A stretch of 64,000 bases of DNA from an uncultured Gammaproteobacteria bacterium (GCA_937924335.1 CALDWW010000064.1:1-64000), one strand, 5' to 3'; positions 45,466 through 55,809 are shown, numbered from the stretch's first letter. Notes: generated by a model from the sequence alone, not told the origin. Numbers and translations are program-made.

Positions 45466-47676
45466 TCAGAATCTCGCGCCGGCACCGAGTTCGGCGAGCT
45501 GCTGCTGAACTTTCTGCCGTTGGTCTGCAAAAGCCGCATCGAGGCGGTCCTGTAACTCGATGACTTCCGGACTGCTGGAGGCAGTACCCAGGTATTCGGA
45601 GTCGGTGAATTTCCAGCCCCACTCGGCTGAGCCCAGCCAGCCCTGATCCACACCTTCCCTTAGCAGGGATATCGCTCGCTGATGCTCACCAGCCGCCGCA
45701 GCATTGACGCTCATGATGACCGCAGCCTCCGCTGGTGTGCGATCCCTGTGATCCGTGGCCTGGTGGGCGTCCTCGGCCGCCAGCAGGCGGCGCGCCTTCT
45801 CTTTGTTGCCCGATCTCGCCAGCGCGAAGATCACCTCCGTGCTGACGTCGTGATTGTTCGTGGTGACGACGGGATCCTCGGTCAGGAGGTCGGGATACCA
45901 TGTCGCCGCCAGGTCCAGTGCTTCCGCGGTTCGATCGAGCATGACGAGCATGAGGATGCGGGTGGACCGGAAGTCACCGAACTTGCTGACATCGGTCTCT
46001 GTTAACGGGTTGGCAAGTCGGTCCGCGAGTTCGAAGTCCTTATCGTATACGGCCTTATAAATCGGCAGCATTCGTGACATCGGATGCTCCGGGGACTCCA
46101 GCATGATGCGCCGGTTCCAGCGCTGCGCCTGCTCCGGCATGTCCAGGTCCGAGTAAAGGAACACGAACTCGATCGTGGTGCGGACGTCGCGTTCGGACAC
46201 CGCGTGGGCCTTCAACAGCCAGCGATGGGCCTCGTCGAGGTTAAAAAAGAACGTCCGGTTGAGGCGGTAAAGACCCAGATAACCGGTAGGGTAGTCCGGA
46301 TCCAGCGTGACCAGGCGTCGCCACTGAGTGGCCGCATCCTCGTAGCGCCCCAGTTCCAGGTAATTGGCGGCGATGTTGTTCTGGGCCACCCGCGACAGCG
46401 GATCGATCTCCAGGGTCTTACGCAGGACCTCGATCGCTTCTTCGGCGCGACCGGGCGCCCCGGCCAGCGCACTCGCATACCAGAGATAGGCGGGCGCGTA
46501 GCTGGGGTTGAGCTCCATCGCACGCCTGAGGGCGTCTTCGGCCGCCTCGAGGTTCGAATTATTCATCTCCGCCAGGCCACGGGACGCCCAGACCTCCGCG
46601 GATTCCGGGTCCAGGACCATGGCGCGCTCCAGCAGTGGCGCGGTGCGCTCGTAGGCGGTCTCCGCCGGCATGAGCTGGTGATTGGTGGAGAGCAGATTGG
46701 TGGCATCAGAGAGTCCCGAATACGCCAGCGCATAGCCCGGGTCCATGCGCACGGCTCGCTCGAACAGCTTCTCCGCCTGCTCGACGGACTCCAGCGTGCG
46801 CAGATGCAGGAACTGGCGGCCACGCAGATACAGGTTGTGAGCCTCCACGTTCGTGGTGGCGCGTTTCGTCAGCCGCTCGCGGTCGGCACCCAGCAGGTTG
46901 ACTTTGAGGGCATCGACCACGGCCAGCGAGATCTCGTCCTGGATCCTGAACACGTCATCCATCTCGTGATCGTAGGTGTCCGACCAGAGATGGAAGCCGT
47001 CATCGACCTTGATCAGCTGGGCGGTGACACGGATGCGGTTGCCGGACTTGCGCACGCTGCCTTCCAGCACGTGTTCCACGCCCAGCTTGTCGCCCACCGA
47101 ACGCAGGTCTTCGTTCTGGCCCTTGAAGTGAAATGAAGATGTCCTCGCAGCGACCCTCAGGCCGTCGACCTGCGCGAGTACGTTCAACAGTTCCTCGGAC
47201 AGGCCGTCGGAGAAGTACTCATTACTGGCATCGTCGCTCATATTGACGAAGGGTAGAACCGCGATGGACTTCGTCTTGTCTGCATCGGCGGAAGGCTGCC
47301 CGGACCCGCCGAGTCCGCCGTGGGTGGTGACCAGGACAACTACCGCAATCACCAGCGTCCCGATGATCAGATAGTTGATCCGTTGACCGGTCGAGGAGGT
47401 GATGGATTCTCCGGGATCGACCTCCCCGCTCTTCTTCAGTCCTTCGGGCGTCAGCTCGAACGCCCAGGCGAAGATGACGGCGATCGGGAACAGGATGCCC
47501 AGCACGACCACGACGAATGTCACGGTCCATTCGGGCAGTTGCAGGGCCGGGAAGGTTGTCTCCGCCACCTGGATCAGTACCCAGGACGCGATGAGGTAGA
47601 CCATCGCAACCTTGAATACGTTACGGCGTTGCAGTTCCTGCAAGATGCCGCCGGATCCCCGTTTTTTCCCGCTCAT
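45466..47676 (-). CDS. TolB-like/TPR membrane protein, copy 2
   Basis: About 736 residues. ATG 47676 has AGAGGA 7 nt upstream; the frame opens at GTG 47691, which lacks this. Three membrane helices (about 20-40, 44-66 and 88-105) precede the TolB/FlgO-like domain (SIAVLPFVNMSDDASNEYFSD), sharing long stretches with the protein at 33604-35817: LRVAARTSSF and DDGFHLWSDTYD are near-identical. About ten TPR units follow (270-640). It lacks an enzymatic domain. Paralogues of this kind are often multi-copy within one genome and may act as envelope sensors or scaffolds, but no function is established. Confidence 0.88.
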   Translation of the reverse strand: MSGKKRGSGGILQELQRRNVFKVAMVYLIASWVLIQVAETTFPALQLPEWTVTFVVVVLGILFPIAVIFAWAFELTPEGLKKSGEVDPGESITSSTGQRINYLIIGTLVIAVVVLVTTHGGLGGSGQPSADADKTKSIAVLPFVNMSDDASNEYFSDGLSEELLNVLAQVDGLRVAARTSSFHFKGQNEDLRSVGDKLGVEHVLEGSVRKSGNRIRVTAQLIKVDDGFHLWSDTYDHEMDDVFRIQDEISLAVVDALKVNLLGADRERLTKRATTNVEAHNLYLRGRQFLHLRTLESVEQAEKLFERAVRMDPGYALAYSGLSDATNLLSTNHQLMPAETAYERTAPLLERAMVLDPESAEVWASRGLAEMNNSNLEAAEDALRRAMELNPSYAPAYLWYASALAGAPGRAEEAIEVLRKTLEIDPLSRVAQNNIAANYLELGRYEDAATQWRRLVTLDPDYPTGYLGLYRLNRTFFFNLDEAHRWLLKAHAVSERDVRTTIEFVFLYSDLDMPEQAQRWNRRIMLESPEHPMSRMLPIYKAVYDKDFELADRLANPLTETDVSKFGDFRSTRILMLVMLDRTAEALDLAATWYPDLLTEDPVVTTNNHDVSTEVIFALARSGNKEKARRLLAAEDAHQATDHRDRTPAEAAVIMSVNAAAAGEHQRAISLLREGVDQGWLGSAEWGWKFTDSEYLGTASSSPEVIELQDRLDAAFADQRQKVQQQLAELGAGARF

Positions 47677-47836
47677 AAGAGTCCTCTGCACGCGGAAGTC
47701 CCGGGAAGGCTAGCAGATGGACAGCAGTTACGCATCGCTCTTACGGCCGATTCGAATCCAAATGCGGCCGGTCGGGTCCGGCTGGCGTAAAATCCTTACA
47801 TACGTCTGTTGAGAAAAGGCTCTCTGGTCTGTTCCT

Positions 47837-48736
47837 GTGGATACACCTTCACGTTCCGTACTCGAGCCTCACAGTCGTCCGCGACTGATCCTGAAACATC
47901 CGCTGGCATTCCTGTTGCGCGTCTGGAGAGGGATGCGTCGCAACCAGGTTTTCCTGATGGCCGGAGCAGTCGCCTACAACGCCTTGCTGAGCCTGATACC
48001 GTTTATCGCCCTGATTCTCCTGACCGTGTCCTATTTCATGGACGAGCGCGGTCTGCTCGAGACACTTCAGGAGACCGTGGAGGTGTTGATACCCGGCCAG
48101 TCCGAAGTTGTGCTCTCTCAGGTCCAGGGGCTACTGGCGGGTCGCGAGGGCCTCGGCTGGCTGGCGGTGTTCCTGCTCGTGTTCTTCAGCGCGCAGGCCT
48201 TCTTCGTGCTCGAGAAGGCGCTCGAGCGAATCTTCGAGCATCGGTCCAGGCTGCTTCGCCGGCACGTTCTGGTGTCGTTCATCATCCCCTATCTGTACAT
48301 GCTCGTGCTGGGGCTTGGCCTCATATTGCTGACGATCACCGCGGGCGTCGTCACGGGTTTCGAGCAGAGCCTGCCGGAAGAGGTCGGCGGATTCGCGTTC
48401 CGTGAAATCTTCAGTTCCGGACTGGGGTTTCTCTCGGTCTATCTGTTCCAGGTGGCCCTGCTGAGTTCGTTCTACCTGGTCGTCCCGGTCGGGCGTATCA
48501 GCGTGTCGTCCGCACTCGTCGGCGGGGTGTTTGCCGCGACCCTGTGGGACGCTATCCGGCGAGTGCTGTCCTGGTATCTGTCCTCGATCTCGGCCGTAGA
48601 TGTCGTCTACGGGTCACTCGGCGCCGTCATCATCGCGCTGCTACTGCTGGAAGTCGGTGCGATCATCGTCCTCGCCGGAGCGCAGGTGATTGCAGAGTAC
48701 GAGCGATTCGTACATCGCGAGCGATTTCGCTCCTAG
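47837..48736 (+). CDS. YihY/BrkB family inner-membrane protein
   Basis: A 299-residue protein with six predicted helices. The family opening is clear (MAGAVAYNALLSLIPFIALILLTVSYF near 45-70). The later segment FSAQAFFVLEKALERIFEHR and the C-terminal LGAVIIALLLLEVGAIIVLAGAQV match YihY/BrkB. The old annotations 'ribonuclease BN' or 'tRNA-processing' for this family are erroneous. The start GTG 47837 is uncertain, since no ribosome-binding site is evident; ATG 47933 would still keep the family core. Confidence 0.9.
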   Translation: MDTPSRSVLEPHSRPRLILKHPLAFLLRVWRGMRRNQVFLMAGAVAYNALLSLIPFIALILLTVSYFMDERGLLETLQETVEVLIPGQSEVVLSQVQGLLAGREGLGWLAVFLLVFFSAQAFFVLEKALERIFEHRSRLLRRHVLVSFIIPYLYMLVLGLGLILLTITAGVVTGFEQSLPEEVGGFAFREIFSSGLGFLSVYLFQVALLSSFYLVVPVGRISVSSALVGGVFAATLWDAIRRVLSWYLSSISAVDVVYGSLGAVIIALLLLEVGAIIVLAGAQVIAEYERFVHRERFRS

Positions 48737-48933
48737 CATATGACTCCCGTGTCATGGCCGGGATGGACAAACTCCAGATCATGGTTGGTTCACCGCCACC
48801 GGGGCGGCAGGTGCGCAGGGGCTGAGCATGAGAGAACGAGCCTCCGCAATTCCGGTCAGGGGTGGGATGCATTTGCGAGTTCCGATGTATAGGTTAGGCT
48901 AGGGCGAAACCAGAGATTGATGGAGACAGCCAA

Positions 48934-49308
48934 ATGCAGTGTCCCAAGTGCGCGCACGAAATGGAAAGAGTCGACTACAACGATGTCGAGGTAGATCGAT
49001 GCAAGCTCTGCAAGGGCCTATGGTTCGACTCCAGGGAGCATCAGATTCTAAAGGCGATGGACGGTTCGGAAGCCATCGACGTCGGTGATCCGGAAGTAGG
49101 GGAGTTGTTCAACAAGGAAGAACAGGTCAAATGCCCGACATGTCACGTCGACATGGTGCGTATGGTAGACAGCGAACAGCCACACATCTGGTACGAGGGC
49201 TGCTCTGTCTGTTACGGGGTGTTCTTCGACGCGGGAGAATTCAAGGATTTCAAGTTTCACACCCTGATGGACTTCATCCGCGCTTTCCGCGTCAAAGAGA
49301 GAAAGTAA
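48934..49308 (+). CDS. Twin zinc-ribbon (TFIIB-type) protein
   Basis: A 124-residue protein with two zf-TFIIB ribbons: Cys3/Cys6 with Cys23/Cys26, and Cys67/Cys70 with Cys90/Cys93. Each is followed by a G-x-W/F-F-D motif (GLWFDSRE; GVFFDAGE), the signature of PF13453. Function is unknown; the family occurs alone or fused to membrane domains. A GGAGA site lies 9 nt before the ATG. It is convergent with the riboswitch-controlled gene. Confidence 0.88.
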   Translation: MQCPKCAHEMERVDYNDVEVDRCKLCKGLWFDSREHQILKAMDGSEAIDVGDPEVGELFNKEEQVKCPTCHVDMVRMVDSEQPHIWYEGCSVCYGVFFDAGEFKDFKFHTLMDFIRAFRVKERK

Positions 49309-49342
49309 GGCCCGTCCCGTTCCCTGGTGCGGGCCAGGATGC

Positions 49343-49729
49343 CTAGTCGCAGGCGCGCACCAGAAATTCCACCGCCATCTCCAGGGTCACGAAACTGTGT
49401 TCCTGGTCTATTTCCTCATAGGCAGGCCGTCTGCGTACCTCGCGATCGCGGACCTTGAAGTTCTGCAATAGCTGACCGCGTTCGTCGAAACTCAGATCGA
49501 GATGGAGTTTCAACTCCCGGTCGTCACTGATCTTGAGCATGATGGCCCGGTCACCTTTCTCGATCGTCACCGCCGTGTAACCGGCGAATCGATCCTTCAG
49601 TTGGACGGCCGCATCATCCAGCGCCTGGAGAATCCGAGCCGCCTTGCGTTCCCGCCATTCCAGCTCGAGGACCTTGAGTCGATGATTCGTCTCGGCCGTA
49701 CCCGGTTTCCCCTGATTTACGTTTCCCAT
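49343..49729 (-). CDS. Uncharacterised protein behind a cyclic-di-GMP riboswitch
   Basis: A 128-residue protein; ATG 49729 has GGGAGA at good spacing, although the frame extends to 49780. Residues about 15-50 form a charged helix (HRLKVLELEWRERKAARILQAL). A compact alpha/beta part follows, with alternating strands (YTAVTIEKGDRAIMLKISD, ELKLHLDLSFDERGQLL) and a C-terminal helix (VTLEMAVEFLVRACD). No signal peptide, membrane segment, GGDEF, EAL or PilZ motif is visible. It is the only gene downstream of the riboswitch at 49879-49962, with a leader of about 150 nt, so its expression should answer to cyclic di-GMP. Function unknown. Confidence 0.8.
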   Translation of the reverse strand: MGNVNQGKPGTAETNHRLKVLELEWRERKAARILQALDDAAVQLKDRFAGYTAVTIEKGDRAIMLKISDDRELKLHLDLSFDERGQLLQNFKVRDREVRRRPAYEEIDQEHSFVTLEMAVEFLVRACD

Positions 49730-49820
49730 CTCTGTCTCCCGCTCTCCCATGAATGGACACCGAAATTCGGCGCCCGACACGCAGCAAGTGACAGTCGCTG
49801 GCTTCCGGTAGTGCGGGAGA

Positions 49821-49846
49821 GCCCTTTCCCAAGACCAGGAGAGGGC
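49821..49846 (-). other. Hairpin between riboswitch and start codon, candidate expression platform
   Basis: In the minus-strand RNA, GCCCUCUCC pairs with GGAAAGGGC (8 of 9 positions) around an 8-nt loop. It lies 33 nt 3' of the riboswitch. No U-tract follows, so a simple intrinsic terminator is not supported; control of translation or Rho access is possible. Confidence 0.4.
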
Positions 49847-49878
49847 AGCCGGGATGTCGATTCTACGATCGATTCATC

Positions 49879-49962
49879 GCAGGCAACTCCGCTGTCCTAG
49901 GCGTCCGCCCGTAGACCGGTAGCTTTGCGTCACCGCCTTTCGACGGCTTTGCCTTTTGCTGC
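49879..49962 (-). promoter_or_regulatory. Cyclic-di-GMP-I (GEMM-I) riboswitch aptamer
   Basis: Read on the minus strand, the core shows all hallmarks of class I. GCAAAGCC precedes a 5-bp hairpin with a GAAA tetraloop (CCGUC-GAAA-GGCGG, 49933-49946). The near-invariant GACGCAAAGC follows (49922-49931), then a CCGGUCUA...CCUAGGACAGCGG arm that supplies the tetraloop receptor side. The aptamer closes with GUUGCC, where UUGCCUGC (49879-49886) pairs with GCAGCAA (49956-49962). The ligand pocket conserved positions around GCAAAGC and the GNRA loop are intact. It precedes the unknown gene at 49343-49729. Confidence 0.9.
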
Positions 49963-50119
49963 AGGCTCAACGCTTGCATAGCCTTATTCAGCCTGTCAAG
50001 GGACGGCGTCGCGGTTTGCTGACCGGCCACGAAATACAGGTGACTATGTTCAATTGACCGGGTCCCCCGTTGACGGCTAGTCTCCGCTCTTGCGACTTTT
50101 CTTGCGCGGGAGCGTGCCG
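49963..50119. other. Remaining intergenic sequence upstream of riboswitch and DUF1232 gene
   Basis: Together with the riboswitch and leader this forms a 390-bp gap between genes. It must contain divergent promoters for the riboswitch transcript (minus) and the DUF1232 gene (plus); I could not identify convincing -35/-10 pairs for either. Confidence 0.4.
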
Positions 50120-50668
50120 ATGAGCATCAAGATTGAACTGGAACTGGACGACAATGATCTCGCTTACTTCCGCCAAATCATCGACGAGAAAAAACTAGGT
50201 CAGAAAGACGCTGAGATTCGGGATGTCGTTGAGGCGACCCGTGACCTGATTCGAGCGGCGAGACAGGCCAGTACCCCGCGTTACATCATGTCGATGCTGG
50301 AGCAGCTCGGGCCGCTCGTGGACATGGTGACGGACAGCGACTGGAGCCTGCCCGCGGATGACATCGCGCGGGTCCTGCATGCGCTCGCTTACTTCTCGGA
50401 TCCCGAAGACCTGATACCCGATGACGTTCCCGGGATCGGTTATCTCGACGACGCTGTCATGGTTGAACTCGCCTGCCGGAGTCTGCGTCCGGAGCTGGAA
50501 GCCTACCTGGACTTCTGCAAGTTCCGCGATCAGGAATCCGCTCGAAGAGGAGGTTCGGGGGGCAACGATAGCGCCGTCTCGCGACTGGACTGGCTCGAGA
50601 CCCGGCGCAAGGAACTCCAGGAGACGATGCACAAGAATCGTAGTCTGTTCGCCCGCCGGCGGGCCTGA
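50120..50668 (+). CDS. DUF1232 (YkvA-like) domain protein, copy 2
   Basis: A 182-residue paralogue of the protein at 32811-33395. It shares the N-terminal 'IELELDDNDLAYFRQII' start, the DW/EW-SLP segment and the DUF1232 signature ALAYFSDPEDLIPDDVPGIGYLDDAVMVELACR (split across about 86-118). The C-terminus is again Arg-rich (LFARRRA). ATG 50120 follows GGGAG by 8 nt. It is divergent from the riboswitch gene and convergent with the OGT-like gene. The conserved flanks beyond the DUF1232 motif indicate a distinct subfamily. Confidence 0.87.
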   Translation: MSIKIELELDDNDLAYFRQIIDEKKLGQKDAEIRDVVEATRDLIRAARQASTPRYIMSMLEQLGPLVDMVTDSDWSLPADDIARVLHALAYFSDPEDLIPDDVPGIGYLDDAVMVELACRSLRPELEAYLDFCKFRDQESARRGGSGGNDSAVSRLDWLETRRKELQETMHKNRSLFARRRA

Positions 50669-50702
50669 CTATATCGGGGTCCCCGGGGATTCCGCCGAGG
50701 GC

Positions 50703-52850
50703 TCACCGGGTTCGTGGCGAAACCGCGAATCCACACGGCGGCTCGCCGCTCATGTAAATCCGGACCATGTGCTCGAAAGCGTCCTCCATGTGGCGCGTCA
50801 GCCGGGCCGTGTCGTAGAGGGGGGAAGTGGTCTTGCCTGCCTCCAGTCGATCTTCGATTGACTTGAGCTCGGAGGGTGCACGGGCGAGTCGCGAGGCGAT
50901 CTCGACATAGCTGTCCATACTGCTGGCGATCAAGGAATCGAGACCAAGCGTCCGCAACAGACTGCCCGCGACGCGCGAGGCAAAGGTCTCGCCAGGGCAG
51001 GTGAGCACTGGCAGCCCCGTCCACAGAGCGTCACTCGCAGTCGTATGCCCGTTATATGGCCGGGTGTCCAGGAACAGATCGGCAGCAAGGAACAGCCCGA
51101 GATACTGTCTCAATGGCAGACGCGGAGCGAAGACGATGCGGTCGCCGCTCACGCCACGTTTCTGCGCTTCCCGACGGAGGTTGCTGGACAGGCTGCTGTT
51201 CGGGTTACTGTCCTGTAGCCAAAGTACGCTGCCGTTTACGTTCTTGAGGATACTCATCCAGGCGGCAAAGATCTCAGGCCGTATCTTGTAGCTGTTGTTG
51301 AATCCGCAGAACACGAAGCCGTCTTCGGGGAGACCCAGTTGTCCGCGGGGTGAGGGTTGAGCAGGGAGAGCCCTGCGACTGTCGTCCACCCAATAGGTCT
51401 CGGGCAGGTAGACTACCTTTTCTGCACAGCTCTCGCGTGCTTCGAGCGGGACAACGAACTCATCGGCGACGATGTAGTCGATGAACCCGGCGCCCATGGT
51501 GCCGGGATAACCCTTGTAGTTCACCTGGATCGGCGCCGGCTTAAGGGCGAAGACCTCGGTCGGTGCCTCAAGTGTGTGCCCTTTCAGATCCACCAGGATG
51601 TCCACGCCGTCGGCGTGGATCTTCCTGGCGACGTCTTCCGCCGGCCACCCACTGACATCGCTGAATTCGTCGAAAGAGTCGATGACCCTGCGGCGGATGT
51701 CGCTCTGGTCATCGGGCCCGTTGCAGTAACCGAGCACCCGGAATCGGGTGCGGTCATGATTCTCGAACAGGCCGACTTTCGTGTAGGCCGTAGGATGACG
51801 GCGGAAGTCGTGAGAAAAATAACCGACCGTGATCTTGTCTCCCCGTTGCGCGGCCGGCTTCAATGCCAGGCGTTGTTTGATGGCGGATACGCGTTCCTCG
51901 ATGTGGCGGCTCCAAAGGCGGGCACATGCCAGTTCTTCCATGGCCGAACTCGGTTCCGCCAGATAGACGAATGGCGTGAGACCTGCAAGGCCTGCCCCCA
52001 CGCCCTGTGAGAATCTCTGCGAGGCGGCGTCGATGTCGTCCCACAGGCACAGGCTCTTTCTCAACAACAAGGCTCCACTGGTCGCCGGCCCGTGGTTCGG
52101 GTCGAGTTCCAGAGCGCGGTCGAAGCACGGTAGCGCTTCGTCCCATTTGCGTTCCGACTCGAGGCTGGCTGCCAGTCCACAGAGATGATCGGCACTGTCG
52201 GGATCGAGACGGGCGGCCTCGCGGAAGCAGCGAGTGGCGGCCTCGTGATCGTCCAGTGTGGCCAGGATATTGCCCATCATCTGGTGGGCCGGCGCCAGCC
52301 GTGGCTGCAATCTGAGCGCGCTGGCACAAGCAGGGCGGGCGGCGTCGGGCCGACCCGAGAGTAGCCAGGCGTTGGCCAGATTGACATGCGCCTCGACGAA
52401 GTCCGTGGCCAACTCGATAGCTCTCTCGTAACAGTCGATCGAGTCGGGCAGTCTCCCCTGTGCCATCCGCACGTTGCCAAGCGTATTCAGCGCTGCCGGC
52501 TGCGATTCGTCCAGCGAGATTGCCCGTTCGAGCATCGCTTCCGCTTCCTGGAGGTCTCCGGTAGCGAGCAGCACGGAGCCCAGGTTGCACAACGCCTCGA
52601 CGTGGCCCGGGGCGGCCGCCGTCGCCTGCTGCAACATTTGCTTCGCCTCTTCGAGACGGCCGAACTGGTAGCGGAGGACGCCGAGCAGGTGAAGGGCGTC
52701 CGCATCGCCGGGCTGTTGCTCGAGAATGCCGAGGTAGATCTCTTCGGCCTCGGCGAAGCGTCCGCCTCGGTGGTGCCGAAGCGCCAGAGTCAGCGGATGG
52801 TCTGGCTGGTGGCTGTCGCGATTCTCAGGTGGGTCGCTGGTGCTTGACAT
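50703..52850 (-). CDS. TPR and OGT-like (SPINDLY/GT41) glycosyltransferase
   Basis: A 715-residue protein: about seven TPR units (20-265) followed by a GT41 catalytic region (about 340-700). Characteristic segments are YFSHDFRRHPTAY, DGVDILVDLKGHT, APIQVNYKGYPGTMG, FVFCGFNNSYKIRPEIF and DTRPYNGHTTASDALWTGLPVLT. Eukaryotic OGT puts GlcNAc, and SPINDLY puts fucose, on Ser/Thr of proteins; bacterial homologues mostly have unknown targets. The catalytic His and UDP-site Lys equivalents appear present. It stands alone without flagellin or adhesin genes nearby. An AT-rich upstream region holds a palindrome at 52882-52894. Confidence 0.9.
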   Translation of the reverse strand: MSSTSDPPENRDSHQPDHPLTLALRHHRGGRFAEAEEIYLGILEQQPGDADALHLLGVLRYQFGRLEEAKQMLQQATAAAPGHVEALCNLGSVLLATGDLQEAEAMLERAISLDESQPAALNTLGNVRMAQGRLPDSIDCYERAIELATDFVEAHVNLANAWLLSGRPDAARPACASALRLQPRLAPAHQMMGNILATLDDHEAATRCFREAARLDPDSADHLCGLAASLESERKWDEALPCFDRALELDPNHGPATSGALLLRKSLCLWDDIDAASQRFSQGVGAGLAGLTPFVYLAEPSSAMEELACARLWSRHIEERVSAIKQRLALKPAAQRGDKITVGYFSHDFRRHPTAYTKVGLFENHDRTRFRVLGYCNGPDDQSDIRRRVIDSFDEFSDVSGWPAEDVARKIHADGVDILVDLKGHTLEAPTEVFALKPAPIQVNYKGYPGTMGAGFIDYIVADEFVVPLEARESCAEKVVYLPETYWVDDSRRALPAQPSPRGQLGLPEDGFVFCGFNNSYKIRPEIFAAWMSILKNVNGSVLWLQDSNPNSSLSSNLRREAQKRGVSGDRIVFAPRLPLRQYLGLFLAADLFLDTRPYNGHTTASDALWTGLPVLTCPGETFASRVAGSLLRTLGLDSLIASSMDSYVEIASRLARAPSELKSIEDRLEAGKTTSPLYDTARLTRHMEDAFEHMVRIYMSGEPPCGFAVSPRTR

Positions 52851-52881
52851 AAAAGTATTACTAAATAATGAATTGCAACCA

Positions 52882-52894
52882 TTACATAATGTAA
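52882..52894. promoter_or_regulatory. Palindrome upstream of the OGT-like gene
   Basis: TTACAT-A-ATGTAA is a perfect 13-bp palindrome in an AT-rich patch (52850-52905), 32 bp before the start codon at 52850. Its position suits an operator overlapping the promoter. The binding protein is unknown. Confidence 0.4.
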
Positions 52895-53064
52895 ATACTA
52901 GGAACTATCATGACGGGCCCGCCCGCAGTATCAGGTTCGATCATTGCCCGCGAGACCCAGGCCGACAGTGAGCCTCTTGGGGATCGGCACTCCAGCCGAT
53001 GGTCTTCTCCGCCCCGGTCTTCGCGGCCCAATGACCATACGGCGGCTCCATCGCGACACGGCAC

Positions 53065-53391
53065 TCAAATCCCTGTGACAAACACGACCGCGATGAACGC
53101 CAGCGCGACCACCAAGTCATTCTGAGCGACGATTCGTACGTCCGTCAGTTGCTCCACCTCGAGTCGATACTTCCGATAATGTCGGTCGACGCCTTCAATC
53201 GACGATTCGGTGGCGTGGGTCACCCGCAATGCCAATTCTTCCCCTTCGCCGGTCGTCGCCACGATCCTGGTGTCCGGCGGTATCTCGGCCAGGCGGTCCG
53301 GGAAAACCTTACCGGATACCGGTCGGCTGATGCATCCAAAAAGCGTGGATGCGATCAGTGCCACAATCAGAAACCGAAGACTCGAAGTCAC
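53065..53391 (-). CDS. Small predicted lipoprotein
   Basis: A 108-residue protein with a clear lipoprotein signal: basic start, hydrophobic core, lipobox LFGC (Cys at about 20). The middle is strand-rich (RIVATTGEGEELALRVTHATESSIEGVDRHYRKYRLEVEQL in pieces), ending 'VEQLTDVRIVAQND', a short beta-barrel-like pattern. A C-terminal hydrophobic helix (about 92-107) follows. No family is recognised. It is upstream of and divergent from the OPT transporter. Confidence 0.7.
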   Translation of the reverse strand: MTSSLRFLIVALIASTLFGCISRPVSGKVFPDRLAEIPPDTRIVATTGEGEELALRVTHATESSIEGVDRHYRKYRLEVEQLTDVRIVAQNDLVVALAFIAVVFVTGI

Positions 53392-53523
53392 TTACTTACA
53401 GACCTGATCCGGATACGGTTTCGCATCATGGGCCAAGTATGCTACAGGTAAGCCCGCTTGCCCTGCATATCGGAAGATGCGGGCGATCAGAAACAAGAGA
53501 AACCGACAAGGAATCCGACCGAC

Positions 53524-55254
<1,731 letters not shown>

Positions 55255-55263
55255 AGGAGCAAG

Positions 55264-55809
55264 ATGATGGCTTGGGCGGGATATCTTCTGACGGTGCTGG
55301 GATTTCTGGCGGGGGCTTTCCTGGCTTCCCTGGATCCGGTAGAGATGCAGTGGCGATGGTTCGTCCCCTGTCTGCTGATCGGTTCGATAGGGGTCTTTCT
55401 CGTAAAACGCAGTTCACACGCCAGCGCCCGGTCCGATGAGACCTTGGCAAACAATCGGGATCACGTGGAGGGCAGCCTCGACAGCATCCTGGAAAACCTG
55501 GCCGTCCTCGATGCCGGAAAAGCCGACATCCCTCCTTACGAATTGCGGTTCGAGATCGATCGGCGGTTCCGGACAGATCTCAACCGTTTCGTTGCTGCTC
55601 GCGAGAGCCTTGTTCACATCTATGGACTACAGGCCTATGCGGACATCATGAGTGCCTTCGCCGCCGGAGAGCGTTATCTCAACAGAGTCTGGTCAGCCTC
55701 CGCTGACGGCTACGTCGATGAGGCTCGCGAATACATCGGACGTGCCCGCGAACAATTCGTCGACGCCAAGAGCAGGTTGGCGGAGGCTCACCGCCGGTCC
55801 CAGGGATAG
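55264..55809 (+). CDS. Uncharacterised membrane protein linked to OPT transporter
   Basis: A 181-residue protein. Two N-terminal membrane helices (about 4-22 and 29-45) are followed by a soluble helical domain (about 55-181) rich in Arg and Ala (YADIMSAFAAGERYLNRVWSASADGY; AREQFVDAKSRLAEAHR). No family is recognised. It is preceded by AAGGAG 5-6 nt before its ATG and starts 9 bp after the OPT gene, so it is very likely in the same operon and may be an accessory subunit. Confidence 0.75.
   Translation: MMAWAGYLLTVLGFLAGAFLASLDPVEMQWRWFVPCLLIGSIGVFLVKRSSHASARSDETLANNRDHVEGSLDSILENLAVLDAGKADIPPYELRFEIDRRFRTDLNRFVAARESLVHIYGLQAYADIMSAFAAGERYLNRVWSASADGYVDEAREYIGRAREQFVDAKSRLAEAHRRSQG

Noticed and set aside
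46084..47136. 350-residue plus-strand open frame inside the TolB-like/TPR gene
   Set aside because: Antisense shadow of a well-supported gene; rich in Arg, Gly and Gln without recognisable structure.
49309..49335. GGCCCG...CGGGCC hairpin as a terminator after the zinc-ribbon gene
   Set aside because: Six-base stem with a 15-nt loop and no T-run; too weak to call.
50671..50700. GC-rich partial palindrome (TCCCCGGGGA) between DUF1232 copy 2 and the OGT-like gene
   Set aside because: Position would suit a bidirectional terminator, but there is no T-run on either strand and the stem is irregular.
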